64,000 nt of DNA from positions 1,116,001 to 1,180,000 of the forward strand of contig NC_089571.1 of assembly GCF_040115645.1 (NCBI RefSeq), written 5' to 3'. This DNA is from Euwallacea fornicatus. Taxonomy: Eukaryota > Arthropoda > Insecta > Coleoptera > Curculionidae. Made by a program: the position numbers and the translations under genes. Shown piece by piece: positions 1 through 11,400 of the stretch (its first letter is position 1; every line of letters starts with the position of its first letter). The notes below the pieces were generated by a model. The model saw only the letters and a program-made list of their open reading frames with translations. It had not been told where the DNA came from and did no database searches.

Positions 1-636
1 ATGTTTGTTATTCAATGTTAATGACAGATAATGCCCCAGACTTTTTTATGGTCAATAAGAGAAACGTCCGAGGCAGTAAAACGAGACCCCACAGCTCAAA
101 AAGTAATATTCTGCAGATTTTCTTTGCATGCCATTGATGCGGACATTTATAAGAAACGTGCATCCTAAATTTTAACTAAGCATTTCATAAATTGGAAGAG
201 GCTTAGAACCAAACGCAAGAAAGATTTTAATCTTTAACATCCTGTATGTTTGTTAATATGCGTTTGTCAAATGTTTTCTTGCCCAGTGGTCTTTTTTGCA
301 ATTTTCTACAACGCCCAGAAAAGACGCAGGTCAAAAGTGAAACATCCTGTATAGAATGACTTTTTCTTATTTTTAAAGTTAATATGAGGACGCTCAAGAA
401 AAAACTGTTTAGTGCTACTTGGAACGCCCGGTCGCACACTTTGCATCGCCGTATACTATGCCTCCCTAGGAGGACAAAATGTCATTACTGACCAATTTGT
501 TCAGATAGAGAGAGGAAAAAATTACGTTTAACGATACTCCAATGTACACAATAATGAAGCCTATTAAAGATAAACGTAAAAAACGAATAAATACACAACA
601 CCTATTACAATAATCTTTGAAAATATGTTACTTAAC
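1..636. other. Intronic sequence of Rab8, no exon seen
   Basis: This stretch lies between the last visible Rab8 exon and the window edge. No continuation of the Rab8 protein (the expected NKCD guanine-binding motif) could be read on the minus strand. Two directly repeated copies of AACATCCTGTAT, a tip motif typical of the TIR elements in this window, lie at about 236-247 and 341-352, so it probably holds a degraded MITE fragment. Confidence 0.4.
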
Positions 637-3600
637 CTAACAACATCTTTTCTACATCAGCCGATGCATTTTCTTCAATGTTTCTTATCCAGTTCTTGAT
701 GTTTTCAAAACTTTTCTCGTTAGTTATGTCATACACTAACATTATACCCATAGCTCCTCTGTAATATGCTGTCGTTATTGTCCTAAATCTTTCTTGGCCT
801 GCTGTATCCCTAAAATATATATAATATGCAATTAAAATATTGTACAAAATGCAACAAATCAACCTTTATGTTCTTAAGGTTGATTTGTTAAATTATGGGT
901 TAACTCGAGTCTGTTATACCCGACTTTCGTATATTACGAATGAATACATATAGAATTTGTTTATGCCTGACTTCTGATGCTTTAACAGCAATGCATTTCG
1001 TATGGATGTTAAAGTTTACAAAAGTCGGGTTCAAGCTAATCAAGCTCAAGCCGTGATTGAACAACTCAGCCTAAAAGAATCACTTCCCCATTATATAAGG
1101 TAATTTCAATTTACTGCTCATGATTGAGAACTCAAAAACGATAAAAGATACCAGATGATTTAAATTGGGATAAAGTTGCGCATTTCTGAGCTTTGTTAAA
1201 TGCCGCTTTAAAATTTCGTAAATTTTGATTACTTCCGAAGATAATCAAAAAAAAAAAACGAAATTTGCACAAATGTTTTTTTAAGTTATTTAAAATTGAA
1301 AAAAATAATAATTTAACTTTTTCTGCTTTCTGAGATGGCATCATTAGATTTTAAATAAAACACTTCACAAAATATGGAAACAATCATCAATTTCATTTTC
1401 GAAATACCGACCTGACCTTTTAATTGCATTTTTGGAAAGTATTTGATTTTCTGAATGAATTAATGTATCACACTAGTAGGAAGAAGAAACGTAATAGTGC
1501 AAAATACATTTTTAATAAATAAAAGAATGAAACGATACTCAGACACAAGTGTTACCACGGAATTTGTTTAACATATCTTCCAAATATATAACTTTACCCC
1601 AATTTAAGCAACCCTGTATCTTTTATGGTTTTTGATACTTCAATGGTGAGTAGTGAATTCAACTTACCCTGTATAAGGTGAGTAACAAGCAAAACAAAAT
1701 ACACTAATACATTGTGAACGTCTGATAGCATAAAGAAATAATTCATTGAAATCCTAACATCTTTGTGGTACTTCCTGTGCTACTTGTATTGCTTATTAAG
1801 TGCTACGACTTACCAAATCTGTAATTTAATTTTCTTGCCGTCCAACTCGATTGTCCTGATTTTAAAGTCGATACCTTAAAAAAATATAAGGTAAACACAA
1901 TAGTACTTTCATTAGAGTTACCTCACACTTATTTCAAAAACTGAAAATAGCTGTTTCGATTATTGTTACCCATAGAATTTAGAAATGTTGTCAAAAATTA
2001 TGATTTGATATAAAATATCTAATTTTTTTTTGGAACACTTTGTATATTAATTGCTTATTAAATGCGGTTCTTACTGGAGAAACCAAAAACAGATAGGTTT
2101 TGTGACCACATTCCTAACGGTTCCTACGCAGTAGTTATTTACGTTCCATAAGGATAGAGTGAAAGACGTACAAAGCTCCTTAATTTCAATATTCGAGTTC
2201 AGGTCATTCGTTGATCTCTACGTTATCCCAATGGAACACAAATAATGTGAATCACTGGAAATAATTACAAATAAAGTTAATACACAATATTCTATACAAA
2301 AATCGATATTTTATATCATAGTTCATTTGTTGTATGTTTTTTTGACAACACTTTAGAATTTTTTAAATAAATATGGAGTAACCCAAATAAAAGAGTTTAG
2401 TTGAACACCCTATCCGAAAGTGGTTAAGAGATTAAATAGTGGCTATACTAGGAGGACAATTTAAGGCACTTCATTTTGTTTTAGTAAGCTCATAGCTGAT
2501 TAAATATTTTGAAGAAAATTTAATTTTGTCAGTTTATTTTAATCATCTAGCTGTGTTATTTCTTTCTCTTAATGCTATTATTTTATTATTTGCTTTAGAG
2601 AAACTATGCATAAACGAAAAGCCTTCTGAAATTTTAAAAATTGACCTTAAGAGGCAATTCGGTTGTTTCTATTAATTGTAAATTTTCAAATTTGGCATAA
2701 ACCTGATTTTTTCATATATAATTTGTAGTAAATTATATCCTACCTAGAAAGGTATTTTTTCGCGTTTTAATGATTCACAAATTAAATTATATTTTAAAAT
2801 GAGATTTATTGAGTTTCAATGTCAAACATAAACGTGTGAAAGTGGGAGGCCATGATTATTCCATATTAATTCATTACTCTTTGGCATCAACCATTAAAAT
2901 GATTCACAATTTGATTTAAGCAAATGTGAAGTTAGTACTTAATATCAAATATTTTTTAAGCAATATTTTGCTTAAAGATTTACATCATTCACCTTGAAGC
3001 AGTTCATGGAAGTATGACTGATGACTCATGGACATTTTGGGGAAAATTGATGGAGATTTTTTCTCAAAAATTTATCACGCATAAGATGAATTTACACATA
3101 TGAATTTGAGCATCTAGAAGGTTTAGTGAAAAAATGTGACACCAAAGCATACTACTAAGCTTCCAGTCAAATGAAATGGACCAGATTGCATGTTCAACAT
3201 AGGCACAGGATAAATACTAAGACTGGTCAGATACAAGCAGTCATGGCTGGAGTTAGTTACATTAATGGGGGTCATTAATAACAATAAAGGAACTTATTAA
3301 TAATTGTAATTATATAAATCAAACAAATATAAAATATTTCTGGAAACAAAAATAAAACAAGTAAAATTCACTTTGTCATTGTTGAATTGAAACCTGCTAT
3401 GTACAGGTTTTTCAGTTTTTAATAAAATTATTGTAATCAACACTTTACAGTATCCCATATCATTTAGAAAGTATAGGAAGACCATAATGAATGTTTGATA
3501 AAACTAAATATAATCTTTAAGTAGTACAAACATTTTTGCAACTAAGGTATTAACAAAATTGTTTTGGATTCTTGGACTTTTCAAACACAATAATAGAATC

Positions 3601-3963
3601 CACATAATGGGTTTTAACTTGACCGTAATATGTTGCTTTAGGGAAAAGGGTAAAAGCTGGCATGGGTGTGTATGCGTTTTGCTTTGTGGCTAAGATTAAA
3701 AGCTTGGAATGTAAGGAATTTTATCTTTTTCTAGCCAGGCATCAAGAGTAAGTCCCATAACCTTTAACATGCAATTTATCTCATTTTTGTAAACTGTGGA
3801 CTTTAGGAGCCTTGCTTCTGGCCCCTGTATTTCACTTACCAATAGTGGAAATAAATGTTGTGTTGAAGGCATCTTCTGAAAAGCGAAACAAAACACAAGT
3901 TTTGCCTACACCTGAATCACCAATAAGCAGCAATTTAAACAAATAGTCATATGTTTTGGCCAT
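637..3963 (-). CDS. Rab8: Rab8 small GTPase, N-terminal half, three exons
   Basis: Rab GTPase that directs post-Golgi and polarised exocytic vesicles to the plasma membrane. Exons on the minus strand are 3963-3840, 1874-1814 and 809-637 (124, 61 and 173 nt). All junctions are GT/AG and the phases fit, giving residues 1-119 plus one base. The protein starts MAKTYDYLFKLLLIGDSGVG, which fits Rab8 rather than Rab10 (normally MAKKTYDLLF). The P-loop GDSGVGKT is at residues 15-22, the switch I region ends in TFISTIG, and DTAGQE with the catalytic Gln67 is at 63-68, followed by RFRTITTAYYRGAMG. The exon 3 donor falls in codon 120 (MLLG). The remaining roughly 87 residues, with the NKCD and SAK motifs and the prenylated tail, must lie left of the window. 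No damage is visible, so the gene looks functional. Intron 2 carries a MITE at 1094-1673. Confidence 0.95.
1094..1673. mobile_element. MITE in Rab8 intron (same family as 11400 and 40719)
   Basis: Non-autonomous TIR element with imperfect inverted ends. The left end has TTACTGCTCATGATTGAGAA and AAATTGGGATAAAGTTGCGC. The right end, read inverted, has matching CACTACTCACCATTGAAG and AAATTGGGGTAAAGTT. The right tip reads TTACCCTGTATA. The left subterminal sequence closely resembles the element at 11400-11876 (ACGATAAGAGATAC, AAATTGGGGCAAAGTTGCGC), so both belong to one family. No coding sequence is seen inside. Confidence 0.65.
1875..3839. other. Rab8 intron 1
   Basis: Long AT-rich intron between Rab8 exons 1 and 2. 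I read both strands and recognise no exon, transposase or clear inverted repeat. The short ORFs here have no recognisable similarity. Confidence 0.5.
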
Positions 3964-5555
3964 ATTCACATTTAATACTACAATGTATTATGAGGACTAC
4001 GGATTGACTGTCTCCAAAACTTTCCAAACCTTCGTTCTGCTTCTTCCCCTAATTTTAAATATTTTGTAACTTCACACTGTATTTTTTTTTTTCAATTTTT
4101 ATGTTCATGTTTAATTTTAATTCATATATGCATTGTATTATTGCAGTTAGTAATTAAAAACTAAACACAATACACAGTACACAGACCTAGAAACTAGCAC
4201 TATAACATTAAATGAATTATTAAATATATGAAATTAAAATTACTAATTAGTCAAAAATATGGTATAAGGAATAAGGAATTAGGGTATGGTCGGTGTTATT
4301 GAATGACTCAGGACAAGACTGGGTCTGGGAAATGTATGTCATTTGTGACTCTCCAATATGTCATTTGTCATCTTGTCAATATGCCATATGTCACTATAAA
4401 AAAGTAAACACTTTTCTAAGTTCCTGATTCATAAACACGCATAACAGTGTTATTAGGACGTTAACGTTGCAGTTTAAAAGCACAAATAGTTCAAAGTTCC
4501 ACCAACTGTAACACACAACAATGGCACTTGGGCTCAGAACTAAGAGAAACGGATGTAGCAAAGCAAGATGGCAGGGCAAGGAGTGGCAATGACCTCTTTA
4601 TTGAGTCGAGGACTAACCAGTAATCATCAAGTTTTTGAAAGAAGAAAAGAAGATTCACGTTTTTACGTTACCAGAAGATGAAAATAGGGAGATTTGTGCT
4701 GTAATAGAATGTGTACTTGTCAACATCACAAAGAAAAATGTTTAAGATGCTGTAATACAGTAGTTGAAAGACTCCTTTATCTGTACTAAAGATAAAGAGT
4801 CGACTGTAGAACAGAATTATCACTTCTACTTGTACCGATAAATCCAGAAAGCAAAGAAAATATATTTTACATTCAAAAATGTTGCAACCTGATTGTCCTG
4901 AAGTTGAGGCTTAAACATAAAAAACTTGAGCAACAATAGAGATGAATAAAGTTTACACACTTCCCGATGATTTCTACTGCATCAGCAAGTTACATCAAAT
5001 GAAAAGAAAAACTACCTCAAGGGAAAATGCACCAAAACCAAGAAAATGCTACACTGGCCTAAAAAGCCAGCAAGCCAAGAATAAGCTACCTAGCAGTAGC
5101 TACAACCAATGATAACAATTCAGAGAGATGAGTTATTTCATTTTCAAGAACTGCTCAAGTAAATGTCTGTGGTGAATACACCAATAAGTCAATTTTTTGC
5201 AAATTTCCTTATGATGCTTGATTAATGGATAACACCCTCAACTTTCAGCTCTGCAGATAATGTCATGAAACATTAATACCATTTAAAATACATTGCTCAA
5301 AACAGTTGGCAGATATTTCCAGTTTTTCTGATTAATCTATGATTAAACAGAAATTTATTGCATGAATATACTAAATGTTAAAATTAGCAGTAATTAGTCA
5401 CTATTCATCATGTTTAAAGTCATGCGGGCAAATATAAGTAGGTTTATTGCTGACACTGCACACAATGCAGGAATCAATGCACTGAATCATTGCTTCAAAC
5501 AATATATTAATTAAAAAATTATGAAAATCTTATGTTCAAAATGCTTATTACCTCC
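3964..5555. other. Rab8 upstream region, no gene recognised
   Basis: Sequence upstream of the Rab8 start codon; it must contain the 5' UTR and promoter of Rab8, but no element can be placed with confidence. The plus strand around 4640-4900 reads as a repeatedly interrupted peptide (for example FTLPEDENREICAVIECV) that looks like a decayed mobile-element ORF of unknown type. Confidence 0.3.
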
Positions 5556-5559
5556 CAAA

Positions 5560-6640
5560 ACTGCTAGAATGGCTTAACATCTTGGTGGCATGTCAAATAT
5601 GCAAAGAGTTTCTGAGGAATTTGGTTCTATTCTTCACAAAGACCAATCTGAAGTGTGGGAATCTTAGTGATGACAAATTGCTCATATTAATTCATGTTCC
5701 TAGAGCATTCCATGCATGCTTGATTGAATTAGCATCAAGAAAGTTTGCTGGCCAGTGTATTTATTCTATTCTATTATCCTGTAAAAAATTACATACTATG
5801 TTTGCTCAAGGTGGATGGCCACTATCATCCATGAAAATGAATCTTTTCTCTATTGCTACTAGGTAAGGAACAAGAATAAGTTCAAGATACTATTTAAATA
5901 CCTTTGAACAGCCAGAGCACCATTCTCAATCTAATAGAGCTCAGTATAATCACCTGCTTGTATCAGCCCATACCATTATTCCACCTTCTTCATTTTGGGG
6001 AACTTTCAATACAAATTTTACATAATTTCTTGTACTGGATTCACGCCAAAGGAACATACGACGGTTATATGATTGCAAAGTAAATCTGGATTCGCCACTG
6101 AATAAACTTGAGCTCAGTCATCTTCGCCCCAATTGTCAAGTTCATTTGCTTATATTCGTCGCGCCCTTTTGTGTGCTATCTTTAATCATATGCAAACCAT
6201 AGGCATCCTAGCTTGTAATCCAACATTATGAAGGCGATTTCTTGTTATTTATATTAAAATTAGCCTTCTAGTAGCAACAAATTCACTCCTGATCATTCCT
6301 GAGCGATGTCGACGATGAGCTGCCTTGACCTTTTCTCTGATAAACATTTACAGTTTACTGGAAGCGATTCCAATGTTATAAAATGGCACTTCGGTTTACT
6401 TCAAACACTTGGGCTACTGTTTATTCAGCGCGTTCAGCTTCGAGCTCTCCAACAGCTCGCCAAGTCTCAGATTCTGGTAAATCATAAGTGTTCAATATTT
6501 TAAATGCAAATCAGAGAATTGCAATGCGTGTTTACATTCCGTCCAGGCACCTTAATTGCCCAGATGGAGCTGGGAGGACGGCCGTTCTGGATGAAATGAC
6601 ACGTCACATTCATCATGCCAATTTACCTACTTCTCTACCA
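5560..6640 (-). pseudogene. Decayed Tc1-like transposase
   Basis: Relic of an IS630/Tc1/mariner transposase, readable only by switching frames and ignoring stops. In order along the minus strand: a region with NR-LHNVGLQARMPMV and IAHKRARRIYANELDNWGED; the first catalytic segment FSGESRFTLQSYNRRMFLWR (the Tc1 consensus has SDESRF); EEGGIMVWAD (consensus GGSVMVWG); and a C-terminal block HWPANFLDANSIKHAWNALG, corresponding to the Tc1 WPARSPDLNPIEHVWDALG. The second aspartate region (QDNDPKH in Tc1) is not readable and the SPDLNPIE glutamate is lost. It cannot encode an active enzyme. Terminal repeats were not identified. Confidence 0.7.
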
Positions 6641-7066
6641 GGTCTTGTTCAAGGGTAACTGCTACTGAGCTTACCCCTTTAAGTCTCCCTATATTGCTGT
6701 TCTGAAAGCCACCTTCTGAGCCTTTTGGGGCAATACAGTTGCATAATTTCCTCTTTTCTTACACAAAATACTCTGCCAATGCTTTGGTTTGATCTCTTCA
6801 GCGAAGTTGTTTTAAAGCTGCGTTTTACAAAACATTTTTTTATATTACATCATTATTCTCCACTAACAAACAGGCTAACTGAATTAATGTCCACTAAAAT
6901 TCATTGTAAGAAATTGGAAAGTGTTGCGCCGTTGTGCAACACTTTCCAGCACTTGTGGGGTTTGCAATAAGGGAACACCACTACACGTAATTTATTAATA
7001 AGAAGTATTTACAAAGTATATCTTACCCTTAATGACTGAGGTGGAGTCTGACAGACTACGTTGGTT

Positions 7067-8033
7067 ATACAGTGCCTAACAATATTGTTCGTACATATGG
7101 ATTTGTTAAAGAAAATATTCGATTTTCGCTGTCCAAAATTTATTTATTTTACTGTTTTTTTTATTATTAACAAGAAATGTATTTTAAATATACGTACTTA
7201 CGTGTAAAGCTTTAAAAAAATAAATAACAAAACTATTCAATAAATATAACAAAAATACCTAATTTTCATACAACTTTTTCATACCGTACAGATGAGTAAT
7301 ATTTTATTGCACACTGTCGATTTGTTTACTGTTTTCATCAGTTTCATACAAAATGTCCAAACGAAAACGACTAAGTTGTGATTTAAAAAAATCTATTGTT
7401 AATATGACACTGAAACGCTATAACTGAAGAAAAATAGGTGAATTAACTAATAAAACACATTCTACAATACAATTTTATTATAAATAAATTTAAAAACGCA
7501 GGAACGATTTCCAATTTTCCAAAAAGAGGGAAGAAAAAGGAGTTAGATGAAAGGGATGAACGTATGATAGTAAAGAAAATTAAGAAGAATCCAAAGTTAA
7601 GCGTGCCATAAATTCGCCTAATGATCAAAAATGTGTTTCTGACCAAACAATTCGTCGTGTATTATGGAAATATGGTTATCATGGTAGAATCCCACGGAAG
7701 AAACTGTATATTAGCAAAGAAAATCGCCGTAAGAGACTTATTTGCGAAAGGGCATATGAATAAATTAATGAATAAAGATCAAGAGTTTTGGGACGCCGCA
7801 ATTTGGTTAAATGAAACAAAAATGAATTTTTTCCAGTCAGATGGCATCCACGTTGTGGAGAAAAGTGAATGAAGATAATAATCCTCCTAATACACTTCCG
7901 ACCGTAAAACATGGAGCTGGGGCTGCATGCCCTCAAATAGATTGAAAACATCTATTTCATAGATGATATTATGGAAAAACATGGTTATAATGATACTCTA
8001 AAAAGGAACGTAAAAGAAGTGTGCAAAAATTAC
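7067..8033 (+). pseudogene. Decayed Tc1-like transposon, 3'-truncated
   Basis: A Tc1-like relic. A candidate left terminus TACAGTGCCTAACAATATTG starts next to a TA at about 7068. The coding part begins near 7333 (MSKRKRLSCDLKKSIVNMTL) and continues, with stops and frameshifts, through a linker KKRGRKKELDERDERMIVKK, the block VSDQTIRRVLWKYGYHGRIP and the first catalytic region DQEFWDAAIWLNETKMNF, where the consensus SDESKF has become NETKMNF. It ends with FIDDIMEKHGYNDTLKRNVK near 8020. At this point the remaining half of the transposase, including QDNDPKH, is absent and reverse-transcriptase sequence follows directly. No active protein is possible. Confidence 0.75.
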
Positions 8034-8092
8034 AATACGCTGACGACACGGTGTTTATTGTATATGACAAAAACACAAAAAAGTAGTCTCGA
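8030..8092 (+). pseudogene. Reverse transcriptase fragment (YADD box)
   Basis: Frame from 8030 reads LQYADDTVFIVYDKNTKK followed by a stop. YADD with a preceding Gln and following TVFI is the catalytic palm motif of non-LTR retrotransposon reverse transcriptases (Jockey/R1-like clades). Only about 20 residues survive, joined directly to the Tc1 relic upstream. The downstream sequence to about 8250 may be more of the same element but is not readable. Confidence 0.55.
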
Positions 8093-8416
8093 GACTACAG
8101 ATACTAACAAATGAGACAACAGTGGCAGCCATAGAATTAAGAGCGACGCACAAAAAAAAATTAAAAAATATTGCTGGAGGTAACTTTAAAAAGCACAAGA
8201 ATTTTTTAGCGACTTTTATTAGGTCATAAAAGAAGTCAATAAGGCAAATTTTAAGAAAATTACAATAATCAAAACTCATAAAAAAACTTTTTCATAAAAA
8301 AAGTCTACGGACAACACTATACACAACTACGTAATATGCTTGATTCTAGAGAAAATTAACAACAAATAGAATCAAATTTTGCCATTTCTCTACTGTGTGT
8401 ATTTTACTTTATGTTT

Positions 8417-11400
8417 TTATTCTGTTTTGGTTTTAATTTTATTTCCTACCTTACCCATTAGTAGACTAACTTGTAAAACTAAGATAAGGACAACAATCAA
8501 AATGCCGATTAAATCTAGAAGTAGGTATTTGTGCCAATCGATGTCCACTGTTGGACTTCTCAAATGCCTTGTTCCCTTGTGCCTGATCACATATTCAGCC
8601 CACCATACCGCCTTTTCAATCCCGCTCATAGGTTCATCTTGCAATAGTCGTCGAAGTTTTTTCATGTTTTCTCTATAACTGTTAATACCGTTTTAAAAAA
8701 ATAATCCGCAAGAACATATTAGTTCATAAATGCTATACAGAGTGTTTCTTAATAAATGGGTAAATCATGAACTTATTTTAAGATAAAAACTTCATATAAA
8801 GGTATTTTCTAAATTGCTTCAATTTTGATTTACACGGTGTACAATTTTTGTTTCTTTTTCTATTTTCGTTAATTTCTCTGTTATTTATATAGAATAAATA
8901 TAATTAACTCAAAATTGATAGTAACAATCAATTTAGTATTACGAACAAACTGAAATAACAATTATTTAAAATACTTTAGAGGGCGTTATTTTTTTCGTTG
9001 TCGCTCTCAATATTTTATATCAGAACTTTTTTATTACATTTTTAAAATTAATTTATCAACTTCGCTTAATCCCTTATGCCTTTTATTAACTTTTCTGCCT
9101 CCTCAGTTTTTTTTTTATTAGGGACCGTACCTTAAGAGATATTTGCAAAAATCAAAACTGCAATTTTGAATTATGATCAAAGTAATTGCTGAAAATATCC
9201 TCCTACCAAAATACATGATTCTACTTTTTTTCTCATGGACTGTCGGAGATTATGAAAATTTCCATGTACATTCCTAATAGTTTGACGAGCATTTACAATT
9301 CTAACGCTTCTTCACTATTCAAGTTCGGTGGTGTAGAATATACTAAAGTTTTTAAATGTATAAATCTTAACTAAAATATATTTAGGTCAGGTGACTGATG
9401 AGGCCCAGATTGAGGATCTCCCCTCTTTGGATCTACGTGTCTTCAAAGGTTTCGTTCAAGCATTGACGAGTCAAAATGAATTAGTAATTTTAATTTTTGC
9501 CAATCTCTTAAATTAATGTTTTTAATGAACAAACCGAAGAGGCAAAAAAGTTAATAATAGTCATAACGCATTGAATGAAATTAATGAATAAAATCTAAAA
9601 ATGTCATAAAAAAAGGTCTGATGTAAAGTATTGAAAGCGAACACGAACAAAGTTACGCCCAATAGAATATTTTAAATAATTGTTATTTTAGTTTTTTCGT
9701 TTTTTATTTATATAATTTTAAGTTAATTATCTTTATAAATAAGAGAAAAATTTATGAAAATCGAAAAAAAAGTAACTTTAATTCCTTGTAAATCGAAATG
9801 GAAGCAATTTAGGGCACGTCTTTATATGAAGTTTTATGTTAAATAATAAGCTCATGATTCACCCATTTGATTTTTTACGTTTCATTAAGAAATACCCTGT
9901 ATATGTGCATTGATACTTAATCGTCTTAAGGCTAATGGATCAAAGTAACGACAACTTTATGTAGAAAATAATTTCGTATGTATGTTTCAACGTTTCCGTG
10001 AACCTTTACGTCTTGGTATAGTTTGCAGGACATTGACTTTTTGACACTTAGGCAGTGGTTTTCCTCCTTGGACGCTTAAGAATAAGGCCCAAAGCCATTC
10101 TGGACATTGATCACAAATGTTAATGCAGGCTTGCAACATGGCATCTATGAACAATTTCTAAGCGCGTTTTTAAATTATTTCTCTCACGAAAATGGAATAC
10201 GACCTTTTCAAGAAATGTATCGATCCCGAAGGGAACCTTTTTGCACCCATTTAGGTCGAACTCTGGAAGTATTTAAACCTACATCTATTAATCGAACTAA
10301 ATAATCTGATCCCAATCAAAGCGACACGTATGTGACCTTTGAGTACTAGATAGTACCAACCCAAAACGCATTTTTGGTTCCACGTTAATATTTAAAACTC
10401 CCACGTTGAAGATAGAAATTCAAAATGCAAATTCTGAACTCCAAAACTCCACATTACCGTGAAACAGATATTGAACAGATGCTGTAACACGTCATCTTAG
10501 TTTTTTTGCTTTATCGAAAATAGATATAATAGAAAAATGGAAGAAAGACGCAACAGAAAAAAGTGAACATGAAAATTCATAAATTTACTTTCACTAAGAT
10601 ATTTTCGAAAGGAGCAGCAACCTGTAAATTCTTTAAACTGCATCTTCACCTAATCGTTGAATCTTGTTGGCTCGCGTAGATAAGTGGCCCTGTAAAATTG
10701 CACTCACTTGGGATTTTCAGCGACATCCTTTATGGCTTTCACCAACTCATCTTTGGACGTATTGAGATAGTCAATATGTCGGAGAACGCCCCAATCAGCC
10801 AGTCGTAGACTGTTCATTTCTTGATCGGCTATAAATGGTATTCCGACCATTGGTGTTTCCCTATCTATAGCTTCTTCAGTAGACTGGAGACCGCACTGGC
10901 TTATAAACGCCTTGACATTTGGGTGACCTCCAAAATAATTTTTGGTTCATGCTTAATGCTTACCTGATGTGAAATATCTTTCTTTTACGATTGAGACAAT
11001 GATGATATCGAAATCAGATAAACGGGAGGAATGTGGAATTAAGGCAACTGGCATAGATGAAGCCTAAAACAACCGTTAATCGACCTTTCCAAGTGCTCTA
11101 TGCAGAGTCATAGCGCATACGTTTTAATCGGCAGTTAATCGAAATCAGCAAAAAAGGCAATTTTTAATTCAGTTATTTCTCCATTCCAAAGGTTTTGGCG
11201 TGCAGCGGTATACTCCACGTAAGAACAGTTCTATAGACGCAACGTTTTGATCAATAAAGCATGAGATGAATTGAATTTTCGAAAATGGTAACAAACAATT
11301 TTAAAAGAGTATTAAGGCTACTAACGAAACAATTAGTAACTTATCGTCATTCTAAACGCCTCGAAAAAAAATATATATGTGTGTATATATATATATATAT

